Source: Hymenobacter crusticola
Lineage (GTDB): Bacteria; Bacteroidota; Bacteroidia; Cytophagales; Hymenobacteraceae
Assembly: GCF_002154225.1 (NCBI RefSeq)
Contig: NZ_MTSE01000033.1
Coordinates: forward strand, 1 to 38,462
Length of the DNA: 38,462 nt
Direction of reading: 5' to 3'
Position numbers and translations under genes: made by a program. Shown piece after piece: positions 1 through 9,641 of the stretch (within the stretch, counting starts at the first letter, position 1; each line of letters begins with the position of its first letter). The notes under the pieces were generated by a model. That model saw only the letters and a program-made list of their open reading frames with translations. It made no database searches and had not been told where the DNA came from.

Positions 1-254
1 AACTATTTTGACAACTTTTTTTCTGCCCCGCTGCAACCTTTATGGGTTGGCCTTGAAGCGGGGTGCAAAACTACAACCAAGTGATCGTCTTTTGCAAATA
101 CTGTCGTAAAATTTTTTTTGCGACAATCTCTTATCAAATACTTCACAGGCCATTTGCTCGTGAACGGGCTGCAAAAGTAGTAAACCTATCTGAGATTGCA
201 ACAAGTAGCTAAACTTTTTTCTTGAGTAAAACCTACTATGATACCGGAAAGGCT
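1..254. other. Non-coding left edge
   Basis: No convincing gene is seen here. The stretch is AT-rich, with several TTTTGC/GCAAAA words that resemble Bacteroidota -7 promoter elements on the minus strand. An imperfect hairpin lies at 103-124 (GTCGTAAAA paired with TTTTGCGAC around a T-run). Short open frames on both strands have unlikely compositions and no recognisable domain. The region may hold the promoter of a minus-strand gene beyond the left edge, but this cannot be decided from the window. Confidence 0.4.
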
Positions 255-1661
255 TCACTTGTTAGCAGAGGAAACTACTTGCCCATTTCTAAACGTCTTT
301 CTTTGAGTGATGGTCTTTCCATCTGGTCCGAAGTATGTCCAGACCCCAGTTTCTTTATTGTTCCGATAAGCACCAACTACTTCAGTTGTCCCATCTTCTC
401 TAAGTTGCTTAAAAGGACCTAGCTTACTACCTTTTACGTATGTGGTTTCCGTTTTGAGCTTACCTGATATATAGAATTCTTGCCCAAGACCTATTGGTCG
501 GCCATTCTCATAAGTCAGGCGGGTTTGCACAGTGCCGTTAGAATAATAGATGAGTTTTTCCCCTGAAAGCTTACCTGCTACATAAGTCTCCTGACTTTGT
601 ATCTGCTTGCTGTTGGGATAGAAGGTGCGCCAATTGCCAACAGGGAGGTTATTTTTAAATTGCTGTTCTTGGTGGATTCCTCCCTCCGAAAAATACGCCG
701 TGACTTTACGGTCGCGTGCTTGATTGGCATAATCTGTTTCACGCTCAACTTTGCCTGATTCAAAGAAGTCTTGGGCTAGCCCACTGAGAGTCCCATTGCG
801 GTAGGTCATCTTACTGCGAATAGCGCCACTCTCATAGTAAGCCTTTGCGGGACCATCTAAATTGCTAGTGCCACCTGCTAAAGATGTAGCGCGTTTTGTG
901 AGGTCATCAGCCAGAGGGTTCGTTATGTTACGTCCCGTTAAAGCGGCGGCTACATAGTTGCCTTCGGTGCGCAGCTTACCAGAGGAATAATAGCTACGAT
1001 AGCTACCGCGGCCGGCCTTATCAGCTAAGATTTCCGTTTCGACTTGGCCATTATCGTAATATGTTTTGTAGGTACCTGCTAACAGACCGCCCCGATAAGT
1101 AGCTTCACTTTGAAGTTGACCATTAGGATAGAATGTTTTAACTGGACCGTTCGCTTGACCGTTTTGATAAGTAATTTCTACTTTGGGTTTACCGGATGGA
1201 TATAGTTCTCGGACTGTACCAGCAGGCTGACCATTGGTGAGGGTAGTTTCTAACTTTACTTCACCGTTGGGATGGTACGTTCGCAAAATGCCTGTGGGTT
1301 GATCATTCTCATAGGCACCTTCTTGCGCTACCTTGCCCGTCTCATAATAGGTTTTGAAAGGGCCTTGCCGAACACCTTGCCGATAGGTAACTTCTAGGCG
1401 ACGTTGACCGCTTGGATGAAATTCTACATACGCACTATCTCTTTTGCCGCCAGCGTAACGGGTTTGGGCTTCTACCTTGCCAGAACGATATAAGCGTTTA
1501 TAGGGCCCTTCCATTATGGTGTCGGCCCCTACTATGGCTGAGTAAACTTCTCGGATACTAGTGTTTGTGGAATCGCGATAGGTGATAAGGCGACGTATCT
1601 TCTGTGCTTGAGCGATGAAGGTACAGGAGACAAGCAAAAGCAGTAAGAAAGGACGTTTCAT
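255..1661 (-). CDS. Secreted MORN-variant repeat protein (YwqK-type antitoxin repeat family)
   Basis: The 468-residue protein starts with a clear Sec signal peptide (MKRPFLLLLLVSCTFIAQAQ), so it is exported. From about residue 45 to the end it is almost entirely tandem units of about 23 residues with the pattern YYxxGxxxxExxYxxGxxxGxxxxYY. This is the MORN_2 variant repeat found in proteins often annotated as YwqK-family antitoxins. The annotation name does not prove an antitoxin role, and no toxin gene lies beside it. In Bacteroidota such proteins are usually secreted or outer-membrane-associated and of unknown function. The gene stands alone: gltD upstream ends in its own terminator, 376 bases before this start. 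The ATG at 1661 is well supported because the signal peptide begins there. I am sure of the family and unsure of the function. Confidence 0.85.
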   Translation of the reverse strand: MKRPFLLLLLVSCTFIAQAQKIRRLITYRDSTNTSIREVYSAIVGADTIMEGPYKRLYRSGKVEAQTRYAGGKRDSAYVEFHPSGQRRLEVTYRQGVRQGPFKTYYETGKVAQEGAYENDQPTGILRTYHPNGEVKLETTLTNGQPAGTVRELYPSGKPKVEITYQNGQANGPVKTFYPNGQLQSEATYRGGLLAGTYKTYYDNGQVETEILADKAGRGSYRSYYSSGKLRTEGNYVAAALTGRNITNPLADDLTKRATSLAGGTSNLDGPAKAYYESGAIRSKMTYRNGTLSGLAQDFFESGKVERETDYANQARDRKVTAYFSEGGIHQEQQFKNNLPVGNWRTFYPNSKQIQSQETYVAGKLSGEKLIYYSNGTVQTRLTYENGRPIGLGQEFYISGKLKTETTYVKGSKLGPFKQLREDGTTEVVGAYRNNKETGVWTYFGPDGKTITQRKTFRNGQVVSSANK

Positions 1662-2037
1662 GCGAATAAAAACGAGAAAAGGTGCAATAAAGTACGTTCT
1701 GTAGTAGACAACTAGGCTTGTACTATATAAAAAGCTAGGTTCACACTACTCAAATGAGCTTCGTTTTGGCTATCTATAGCTTGCTCAGTAGAATAGGAGG
1801 GAGTAGACTAAATAGCTTAGTGATTACAAAGCTGCAGTTCTTTTACTGGAAACTAGGATGACAAGAATAACGAGCTAGAGTCGCGCCAAACTGCTATAGA
1901 CATAGCATTTCTGATAGAGGTAACGAATATTGAGTGTCTTTCGAATTGAAGGATTATACCTAATAGTCAGAAGCACTGAACGTAAAAGGGCCTCGTTGTA
2001 AGTACAACGAGGCCCCTTACTAGAAAAATCTTCCTGC
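1662..2037. other. Intergenic region between the MORN-repeat gene and gltD
   Basis: This gap of 376 bases holds the gltD terminator at its right end (1984-2018). The remainder is AT-rich and presumably contains the promoter of the minus-strand MORN-repeat gene, although I could not find a good -33/-7 pair. CTAG words recur in it. I see no open frame with coding character and no RNA gene. Confidence 0.5.
1984..2018 (-). terminator. Rho-independent terminator of gltBD
   Basis: A 13-bp perfect stem (GGGCCTCGTTGTA paired with TACAACGAGGCCC) is followed on the minus strand by TTTT. It begins about 20 bases past the gltD stop codon and ends the gltB-gltD transcript. Confidence 0.85.
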
Positions 2038-3507
2038 TTACGCAAACATGCTTACTGCATCTTTGCTAGGCAACGCAGTCTTGCCAGTGAGGAACAGGTC
2101 TACTCTGCGTGCAGCTTCTCGACCCTCGGAAATAGCCCACACAACCAGTGATTGACCACGGCGCATATCACCAGCGGCGAATACCTTTTGAATACTTGTT
2201 TGAAAAGAGCCTTCGCGAGCTTTAACGTTTCCTCGCTCATCGAGCTCTACACCTAGCTGCTCCAGTAGTCCCTGGCGTTGTGGGTGCAGGAAGCCCATAG
2301 CGAGAAACACTCGTTGGCAAGGGATTTCTCGCTCTGAGCCTTCTACTTCAGAAAACTTGCTTGGCCGACCCATCAGGTCAGTTTCCCACGATACATCTGC
2401 TACTCGCAGAGCTTTCAAGTTGCCGTCCTCGTCGCCAATGAATGCCTTTGTATTGACTCCCCAAAAACGCTCACAGCCTTCTTCATGGGAACTGGTCGTC
2501 TTAAGCACCATTGGGAACAGTGGCCAAGGCATGTGTTGTGTACGTTCCTTCGGCGGTTGAAACATTACTTCGAATTGCCGAACACTGGCTGCTTTCTGCC
2601 GATTAGAAGTTCCTACGCAGTCGGAGCCCGTATCGCCACCGCCAATAACGACAACGTCTTGCCCAGTAGCTAGGATAGGCTCTTGCGAAACTTCCCGTTC
2701 CCCAACGCGCTTATTCTGTTGCTTCAAGAAGTCCATGGCAAAGTGAATGCCTTTGAGCTCGCGGCCAGGAATGTTTAGGTCACGTGGAATGGTAGAACCA
2801 CCAGCTAGCACTACGGCGTCAAAATCTCGGAGTAGGGTAGCAGCGGGCATATCCTTGCCAATCTCTACACCGCACTGGAAAACGATACCCTCTTCCTGCA
2901 TCAGTTGCACGCGGCGCTCGATCACCCACTTTTCTAGCTTAAAGTCAGGAATGCCGTAGCGAAGCAAGCCGCCGGGCACATCGTCACGCTCGAACACAGT
3001 AACGCTATGACCAGCCTTGTTCAACTGTGCTGCCGTCGCTAGGCCAGCAGGACCTGAGCCAATAACGGCGACCGTTTTGCCGGAGCGGAGTAGAGGCGCC
3101 GCTGCTTTTACGTAGCCTTTGGAATATGCGATTTCAATAATGTGCTTCTCGATTTCCTCGATAGCAACGGGTGGCCGATTAATACCTAGGACACAAGCCG
3201 ATTCGCAGGGCGCTGGGCAAATACGACCTGTGAACTCGGGAAAGTTATTAGTGGAAGACAAGATGTTATAAGCTTCCTCCCACTGTTCCTTGTAAACCGC
3301 ATCATTGAACTCAGGGATGATGTTACCTAATGGGCAACCTGAGTGACAGAAGGGGATACCACAATTCATGCAGCGAGCCGCCTGGTGGTTTAGCTCTGGC
3401 GCGGAATATTTACCTACGAACTCGTGATAGCTGTTTATGCGCTCAACAACCGGCAACTTAATGGGTAGCTCCCGATCGAATTCTTTGAACCCTGTTACTT
3501 TTCCCAT
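2038..3507 (-). CDS. gltD: Glutamate synthase (NADPH) small subunit
   Basis: This is the beta subunit of glutamate synthase. It passes electrons from NAD(P)H through FAD and iron-sulfur clusters to the large subunit, which makes two glutamates from glutamine and 2-oxoglutarate. At 489 residues it has the normal family length. The N-terminal ferredoxin-like part carries Cys46, Cys49, Cys54 and Cys58, then a second set at Cys97, Cys101 and Cys105, as expected for the two [4Fe-4S] sites. An FAD-binding GSGPAG motif lies at about 150-155 and an NAD(P)H-binding GGGDTG motif at about 289-294. The ATG lies only 3 bases after the gltB stop, so the two genes are co-transcribed and probably translationally linked. 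The terminator at 1984-2018 closes the operon. No anomalies are seen. Confidence 0.96.
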   Translation of the reverse strand: MGKVTGFKEFDRELPIKLPVVERINSYHEFVGKYSAPELNHQAARCMNCGIPFCHSGCPLGNIIPEFNDAVYKEQWEEAYNILSSTNNFPEFTGRICPAPCESACVLGINRPPVAIEEIEKHIIEIAYSKGYVKAAAPLLRSGKTVAVIGSGPAGLATAAQLNKAGHSVTVFERDDVPGGLLRYGIPDFKLEKWVIERRVQLMQEEGIVFQCGVEIGKDMPAATLLRDFDAVVLAGGSTIPRDLNIPGRELKGIHFAMDFLKQQNKRVGEREVSQEPILATGQDVVVIGGGDTGSDCVGTSNRQKAASVRQFEVMFQPPKERTQHMPWPLFPMVLKTTSSHEEGCERFWGVNTKAFIGDEDGNLKALRVADVSWETDLMGRPSKFSEVEGSEREIPCQRVFLAMGFLHPQRQGLLEQLGVELDERGNVKAREGSFQTSIQKVFAAGDMRRGQSLVVWAISEGREAARRVDLFLTGKTALPSKDAVSMFA

Positions 3508-3510
3508 GAC

Positions 3511-6500
3511 TTAGCGAGCGGCTTGATACTGTGCTTGTTGAACAACCTTTTTGTACTCCGATGGAAATACTTTCACGAACTTTCCAACTTCTGCTGCCCA
3601 ATTGTTGAGCAACTCGTCAGCCAAGCGGCTTTGGGTAAGGCGACGATGCTTGTGCAATAGCTTCTGGATATAAGCCTCATCTTCAGCATCGAGGCCCTCT
3701 AGCTCTACCATTTCAGGGTTGCAGTTTTCGGGGAAGACACCGTCGGGGTCGTATACCCAGGCAATACCACCACTCATGCCTGCTGCGAAGTTGCGTCCCG
3801 TTTTACCTAGGATAAGGGCGCGACCACCAGTCATATACTCGCAGCCGTGGTCACCTACACCTTCGACTACGGCCACTGCACCTGAGTTGCGCACGGCAAA
3901 TCGCTCGCCAGCTTGGCCACGTGCGTACAGTTCGCCAGAGGTAGCGCCATATAGCGCCACGTTGCCGATGATGATGTTCTCTTCGGGTACAAACTGGCTC
4001 TCAGCAGCTGGGTAGATAGCTAGCTCGGCACCTGATAAACCCTTGCCTACGTAGTCATTGGCCTCACCTTCTAATTCAAATGACAAGCCTTTCGCGGCAA
4101 AAGCCCCAAAGCTTTGGCCCGCGGAACCATAGAACTTGAAGTTGATGGTGTTGTCGGGCAAACCAGCTCCGTGGTAGCGCTTCGTTACCTCATTGGAGAG
4201 CAAGGTGCCAATCGTACGGTCGGTATTTTTGACTTTGAAGGATGCAAACACCGGCGTTTTCTCGTCGAGGGCTGGTCCGGCTTTCGCTAGCAAATCCCAG
4301 TCGAGCACGGTATCGATGCCATGATCTTGTGCTTCGCTATTATATAAGGTGGCGCCGGAAGGATTTGAGACGGGAGCTAGAAGCCCAGAAAGGTCAAGCT
4401 GACGCGCTTTCCAATGGTCAAGACCATCCTTCATTTTGAGGAACTGCGTGCGCCCTACCATCTCGTTGACGGTGCGGAAACCTAGGTCGGCCATGATTTC
4501 ACGCAACTCTTCGGCTAAGAAGCGGAACAAGTTCACAATATGCTCGGGCTGACCGCTGAATAACTTGCGCAACTCCGGATCTTGGGTTGCCACACCAACG
4601 GGGCAAGTATTCAGGTGGCACTTGCGCATCATGATACAGCCGCCCGCCACGAGTGCAGCCGTGGCCACACCCCATTCTTCGGCGCCCAGTAAGGCAGCAA
4701 TAGCTAGGTCGCGGCCCGTTTTGAGCTGGCCATCAGTTTGAAGCACTACTCGGCTGCGGAGCTTGTTGCGTACAAGCGTTTGGTGCGCTTCTGCGAGACC
4801 TAGCTCCCAGGGTAAGCCGGCATGCTTGATCGAGCTAACAGGTGAAGCGCCCGTGCCACCATCGTAGCCCGCAATCAGAATCACGTCGGCGTGAGCTTTG
4901 GCAACGCCAGCCGCAATAGTTCCTACGCCCGCCTTCGATACTAGCTTCACATTGATGCGAGCAGCACGGTTAGCATTCTTTAGGTCAAAAATCAGCTGAG
5001 CTAGGTCTTCAATGGAGTAGATGTCGTGGTGAGGCGGCGGCGAAATCAAGCCTACACCGGGCGTGGAGTGACGTACTTTTGCAATCCATTCGTCTACCTT
5101 GTGACCAGGCAACTGACCACCTTCGCCGGGTTTAGCACCCTGTGCCATCTTGATTTGTAGCTCATCGGCATTGGTTAGATAATGCGCCGTGACTCCAAAA
5201 CGAGCTGAGGCGATCTGCTTGATGGCCGAACGCATCGAGTCGCCGTTCGCCATCTTCTCATAGCGTAACGGATCTTCGCCCCCTTCGCCCGTGTTGCTCT
5301 TGCCACCAATGCGGTTCATGGCAATAGCTAGGGTGCTATGCGCTTCGTGCGAGATAGAGCCGAAAGACATGGCTCCAGTCGCAAAACGCTTCATGATGCT
5401 TTCTGCGGGCTCAACTTCGTCCAGGGAGATACGCTCGCGGTGGTGCGCGAAATCTAACAGCCCCCGGATGGTGAACATCTTGCTGCCCTGCTCATTGATC
5501 AAGGCCGCATAGTTCTTGTACACTTCGTAGTTGCCGGTGCGCGTTGCGTTTTGTAGCAAGTGCACCGTTTGAGGGTTAAACAAGTGTGCTTCGCCGCGGC
5601 GCTTCCACTGGTAGATGCCACCTTCGGGCAGCAAGTGTGGCTCTGAATCACTATCGCTAAAGCCGTTGTTGTGCTTGTAGAGGGTTTCGCGGGCAATGCT
5701 GTCGAGGTCTAAGCCGCCGATGCGGGTAACTGCGCCCGTGAAGTAGCGGTCGACCACGTCCTGCTGAATACCTAGAATCTCGAAGATCTGAGAACCGTGA
5801 TACGACTGAAGGGTCGAAATCCCCATTTTCGAGAAGATCTTCAGCAAACCATCGCACACCGCTTTGATGTAATTTTTGTTGAGTTGCTTGATGTCGAGTG
5901 ACGTCTCTAGCTTGCCTTCGCTTTTCATTGTGTACAAGCTCGCCAGTGCTAGGTATGGGTTGATAGCCGTAGCACCAAAAGCGAGCAAGCAAGCGAAATG
6001 GTGTACTTCCCATACATCGCCAGCCTCGACCACCAAGCCTACTGAACCACGATAGCCTTTTTTGATCAGGTGGTGATGCACAGCTGATACAGCCAACAAC
6101 GATGGAATAGGAGCGTGGCCCGAGTCGACGGCGCGGTCGGAGAGGATCAGAACTTCGAACCCGTCTTCCACAGCATCTTCCGCGTAGCGGCACAACCGAT
6201 CTAAACCGCTCTTTAGGGAGCTTGGCTTACCATCAGCCTTGAAGTAGGTTTGTAGCGTCTTGGCGTTGAACATACCCGTGTCGATGCTGCGAAGCTTCTC
6301 TAGCTCTAGGTTCGTCAGGATGGGCTGGCGAAGGGCTACGCAGTGACAGTGCATCTTGTCCTCGTCCAAGATGTTGCCGTTGTTGCCAATGAAAGTCGCC
6401 AAACTCATTACTAGGCGCTCCCGAATTGGGTCAATTGGTGGGTTGGTAACCTGCGCGAAGAACTGCTTGAAGTAGCTAGATAAATGCTGCGGTCGGTCGG

Positions 6501-8037
6501 AGAGGACTGCTAGCGGCACATCGGTTCCCATGGAGCCAATGGGCTCCTTCGCATCGAGGGCCATCGGTTTGATGATAGTTTCGATGTCCTCGCGGGTGTA
6601 GCCAAACACCTTATGATAACGAAACACTGACTCGCTAGCTAGCTCCGTGAAGGCTACGCGGGGCTCAGGTAATTCCTCCAACCGGATCTTGTAGTTCTCC
6701 AGCCACTGCCCATACGGCTGACGGGTAGCTAGCTCTGTTTTAATTTCTTGGTCGGTGATAATTTTGCCAGCCGTCGTATCTACCAAGAACATCTTGCCAG
6801 GCTGCAAACGGCCTTTCTCTACCACGGTTTTCTCATCGATAGTGAGCACGCCAGCTTCAGAGGCTACAAGTACGCGGCCGTCGTTGGTCACCACGTAACG
6901 CAGCGGTCGCAGACCGTTACGGTCCAGCATTGAACCGATAATCTTGCCATCGGTAAAAGTAAGCGCGGCTGGGCCATCCCACGGCTCCATGAAGGTAGCG
7001 TGGAACTCATAAAAGGCTTTCTTCAGCGGGTCCATCTGTTCGTTGCCGTCCCAAGCTTCTGGTACCAGCATCATCATTACGTGAGGCAACGAACGACCTG
7101 AGTGCAGAAGCACTTCAATGATGTTGTCGAGGCAGGCCGAATCCGATTGGTTGTTATCAATAACCGGGAGCAGCATATCCATCTCCTCTTTTGAGAAGTA
7201 TGGCGAGGCGTAGGAGCGCAAGCCGGCATAAAACCAGTTCAGGTTGCCGGTCAGCGTATTAATCTCCCCGTTGTGCGCTAGCATGCGGAAGGGCTGTGCT
7301 AGCTTCCACGATGGGAAGGTGTTGGTAGAAAAGCGGGAGTGAATCATGCCGAAGGCTGACGTCACGCGCTCATCCGACAGATCTGGGAAGTAATTACGGA
7401 CCTGGAAAGTTGTCAGCTGTCCTTTATAAATAATAACCCGGCAGGAAAGCGAGGTGAAATAGAAGCTATCAGCTACCTGCTTGTCGGAATTGGCATTCAC
7501 CGTTTTGGTGATGAAGCGTCGCAATACGTACAGCTTGCGCTCAAAATCCTCTGCGGTGCGGATGTGCGCTGGCCGGGAGAAAAACACCTGTTCCATATCA
7601 GGCTCCGCTGCCAGCGCCGTTTCGCCAATGCCGTTCGGATTGACAGGTACCTTGCGGTAGCCAAGCAACGGCAAACCTAGCTTTTCAGCTGCTTGGCTAA
7701 TAACGGCACGACATTCTGCCTTGGCCGCAATTTTCTTCGGCATGAACACCATGCCCACGCCATAACAGCCAGGCTCGGGCAGGCGAATGTTCAACGCCAG
7801 ACATTCTTCTAAAAAGAACTCGTGCGGTACCTGCAAAAGGATACCTGCTCCGTCGCCGGAATCGGCGTCGCAGCCGCAAGCGCCCCGGTGTTCCATATTC
7901 TCCAAAATCGTGAGGGCATCACTGATAATCTGGTGGGAGCGATGCCCATTGATTGTCGTGATAAATCCGGTTCCGCAGGAGTCATGTTCAAATTCTGAAC
8001 GATACAAACCTGGGGCTTCAGCGCTAAATGGCTTCAT
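3511..8037 (-). CDS. gltB: Glutamate synthase large subunit
   Basis: This is the alpha subunit of GOGAT, the cytoplasmic enzyme that assimilates ammonia together with glutamine synthetase. The protein has 1508 residues, the usual size. Cys21, in HDSCGTGF, matches the catalytic N-terminal cysteine of class II glutamine amidotransferases, so the first 20 residues would be a propeptide removed on maturation. The amidotransferase domain spans roughly residues 21-430, followed by the central domain and then the FMN-binding synthase domain (about 800-1200). Cys1134, Cys1140 and Cys1145 (CIMMRKCHLNTC) are the [3Fe-4S] ligands. The C-terminal GXGXG helical domain includes GVGDHGCEYMTGG. gltD follows 3 bases downstream. 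The start follows an AT-rich leader of about 120 bases that should contain the promoter, although no clear consensus pair was found. Confidence 0.97.
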   Translation of the reverse strand: MKPFSAEAPGLYRSEFEHDSCGTGFITTINGHRSHQIISDALTILENMEHRGACGCDADSGDGAGILLQVPHEFFLEECLALNIRLPEPGCYGVGMVFMPKKIAAKAECRAVISQAAEKLGLPLLGYRKVPVNPNGIGETALAAEPDMEQVFFSRPAHIRTAEDFERKLYVLRRFITKTVNANSDKQVADSFYFTSLSCRVIIYKGQLTTFQVRNYFPDLSDERVTSAFGMIHSRFSTNTFPSWKLAQPFRMLAHNGEINTLTGNLNWFYAGLRSYASPYFSKEEMDMLLPVIDNNQSDSACLDNIIEVLLHSGRSLPHVMMMLVPEAWDGNEQMDPLKKAFYEFHATFMEPWDGPAALTFTDGKIIGSMLDRNGLRPLRYVVTNDGRVLVASEAGVLTIDEKTVVEKGRLQPGKMFLVDTTAGKIITDQEIKTELATRQPYGQWLENYKIRLEELPEPRVAFTELASESVFRYHKVFGYTREDIETIIKPMALDAKEPIGSMGTDVPLAVLSDRPQHLSSYFKQFFAQVTNPPIDPIRERLVMSLATFIGNNGNILDEDKMHCHCVALRQPILTNLELEKLRSIDTGMFNAKTLQTYFKADGKPSSLKSGLDRLCRYAEDAVEDGFEVLILSDRAVDSGHAPIPSLLAVSAVHHHLIKKGYRGSVGLVVEAGDVWEVHHFACLLAFGATAINPYLALASLYTMKSEGKLETSLDIKQLNKNYIKAVCDGLLKIFSKMGISTLQSYHGSQIFEILGIQQDVVDRYFTGAVTRIGGLDLDSIARETLYKHNNGFSDSDSEPHLLPEGGIYQWKRRGEAHLFNPQTVHLLQNATRTGNYEVYKNYAALINEQGSKMFTIRGLLDFAHHRERISLDEVEPAESIMKRFATGAMSFGSISHEAHSTLAIAMNRIGGKSNTGEGGEDPLRYEKMANGDSMRSAIKQIASARFGVTAHYLTNADELQIKMAQGAKPGEGGQLPGHKVDEWIAKVRHSTPGVGLISPPPHHDIYSIEDLAQLIFDLKNANRAARINVKLVSKAGVGTIAAGVAKAHADVILIAGYDGGTGASPVSSIKHAGLPWELGLAEAHQTLVRNKLRSRVVLQTDGQLKTGRDLAIAALLGAEEWGVATAALVAGGCIMMRKCHLNTCPVGVATQDPELRKLFSGQPEHIVNLFRFLAEELREIMADLGFRTVNEMVGRTQFLKMKDGLDHWKARQLDLSGLLAPVSNPSGATLYNSEAQDHGIDTVLDWDLLAKAGPALDEKTPVFASFKVKNTDRTIGTLLSNEVTKRYHGAGLPDNTINFKFYGSAGQSFGAFAAKGLSFELEGEANDYVGKGLSGAELAIYPAAESQFVPEENIIIGNVALYGATSGELYARGQAGERFAVRNSGAVAVVEGVGDHGCEYMTGGRALILGKTGRNFAAGMSGGIAWVYDPDGVFPENCNPEMVELEGLDAEDEAYIQKLLHKHRRLTQSRLADELLNNWAAEVGKFVKVFPSEYKKVVQQAQYQAAR

Positions 8038-8160
8038 CGGTATTGGTTATGTCGTGGCGGGTAGAGAAAGGCAATAAACTTGATTGGTAAGGTGCAACAG
8101 AATATGTTGTGTTACGAATCAAATTTTGTAAAAATAAATTCAAAAGTTTAAAAATATAGC

Positions 8161-8196
8161 AAAAAAGCCCACATTTTCAAAAAAAATGTGGGCTTT
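8161..8196 (-). terminator. Terminator of the thiolase gene
   Basis: The sequence AGCCCACATTTT pairs with AAAATGTGGGCT and is followed on the minus strand by a T-run. It lies about 20 bases past the thiolase stop and separates that gene from gltB. The stem is flanked by A/T runs on both sides and may work in both directions. Confidence 0.85.
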
Positions 8197-8216
8197 CTAG
8201 TGTTTTTACTGAAAAT

Positions 8217-9401
8217 CTAGAGCTTTTGCAGCACAATACTGCTGGCACCGCCGCCGCCGTTGCAAATACCGGTCACGCCAATATTACCGCCTTCCTGACG
8301 TAGCACATTCACTAGCGTTGTCACGATACGGGCGCCCGATGCCCCAAGCGGATGGCCTAGCGACACCGCGCCGCCGTATATATTTACTTTGGTGCCCTCT
8401 AGGTTTAACAGCTTATTGTTTGCTAGCGACACAACAGAGAAAGCTTCGTTGATTTCATAAAAATCAACCTCCGATGCCGCAATTCCGGCATGTTTGAGAG
8501 CTTTGGGAATAGCAAGGGAAGGCGAAGTCGTGAACCACTCCGGTGCTTGTTCTGCATCGGCAAAGCCCAGGATCTTGGCCAGCGGCGTAACACCTAGCTC
8601 GGCGGCTTTTTCCTTGCTCATGAGCAATACCGCCGCCGCGCCATCATTAAGCGTGGAGGCATTAGCTGCCGTCACGGTGCCTCCTTCCTTCAGAAAGGCG
8701 GGTTTCAGCCCAGGTACTTTGGCAAAATCGACTTTGAGATATTCCTCATCATCCTCGATTACTACCGTCTTGCCGCGGCTCTCAATAGTAATAGGAATAA
8801 TCTCGTCCTTTTTCTTGCCGGCTTGCGCCGCCTGAGCACTGCGGCGGTACGACTCAAGCGCAAACTCATCCTGCTGCTCGCGGGTGAAGCCCATTTCTTT
8901 GGCCGTGTTCTCGGCCGCGTTGCCCATCGCATAATCGTGGTAAGGATCCCAAAGGCCATCCTTCATTAGGCCATCAATCATCTGGCCATGGCCATATTTG
9001 GCGCCGAAGCGTGCTTTATCAAGGTAATAAGGTACGTTCGACATACTTTCCATACCGCCTGCCAGAATCACGTCGGCCTGCCCAAGCATAATAGCTTGAG
9101 CCGCAAACATGATGGCTTTGGAACCAGAAGCACACACCTTATTAACAGTGGTGCACTCTACCGTGTCGGGCAAGCCTGCTTTGCGAGCCGCTTGGCGAGC
9201 AGGTGCCTGACCTAGGTTGGCCGAAATGACATTACCCATTATCACCTGCTCTACTTCACTTGGTGCAACGCCTGCTCTCTCCAGCGCGCCCTTCAGCGCA
9301 ATACCACCTAGCTCGGTGGCTGAAAAGGACGATAAAGCGCCTCCGAAACTACCAATGGGCGTTCGGACAGCAGCAACAATATAAACTTCTTTGGTCTGCA
9401 T
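8217..9401 (-). CDS. Acetyl-CoA C-acetyltransferase (thiolase)
   Basis: This thiolase-superfamily enzyme is probably biosynthetic: it reversibly condenses two acetyl-CoA to acetoacetyl-CoA, or carries out the last step of beta-oxidation. The protein has 394 residues, typical for AtoB/ThlA/PhaA enzymes. The acyl-accepting cysteine is Cys90 in NKVCASG. His350 in GHPLGASG and Cys380 in ICNGGGG complete the catalytic set, and the NEAF motif precedes them. No beta-oxidation multifunctional protein lies beside it, which makes a stand-alone acetoacetyl-CoA role plausible. The gene has its own terminator downstream. The exact chain-length preference cannot be read from the sequence. Confidence 0.93.
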   Translation of the reverse strand: MQTKEVYIVAAVRTPIGSFGGALSSFSATELGGIALKGALERAGVAPSEVEQVIMGNVISANLGQAPARQAARKAGLPDTVECTTVNKVCASGSKAIMFAAQAIMLGQADVILAGGMESMSNVPYYLDKARFGAKYGHGQMIDGLMKDGLWDPYHDYAMGNAAENTAKEMGFTREQQDEFALESYRRSAQAAQAGKKKDEIIPITIESRGKTVVIEDDEEYLKVDFAKVPGLKPAFLKEGGTVTAANASTLNDGAAAVLLMSKEKAAELGVTPLAKILGFADAEQAPEWFTTSPSLAIPKALKHAGIAASEVDFYEINEAFSVVSLANNKLLNLEGTKVNIYGGAVSLGHPLGASGARIVTTLVNVLRQEGGNIGVTGICNGGGGASSIVLQKL

Positions 9402-9641
9402 AAAAAGGGTGGTTCTGTGGTACTAGATGGGTGGAATAAAAGGTACTAATGTAAGCACAGGCGAGGCAAGCCAAGAGCGCTAGGGTGAAAAGCATAGCTA
9501 GGCTAGGTGCTGGCTACACAATATCAGGGAGCCAGAAAGCGTGTGGGCTGCACAAGCAATAACGAAAGCTAGGGAGAAGGGAGAGGTCCTTCTACTTTCC
9601 GTGCTATGCCGTTAACCCGGCCCGTTGTCAAAGCACGATAA

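Noticed and set aside
40..258. 72-residue minus-strand frame at the left edge
   Set aside because: The composition is unlike a protein, and it runs over AT-rich promoter-like sequence just past the MORN-repeat gene end.
255..1661. Reading the MORN-repeat gene as the antitoxin of a toxin-antitoxin pair
   Set aside because: The antitoxin label comes from family naming; the protein is secreted and no toxin gene is adjacent.
5657..6193. 178-residue minus-strand frame rich in Arg and Cys
   Set aside because: It is a shifted frame within gltB with a composition typical of out-of-frame GC-rich coding DNA.
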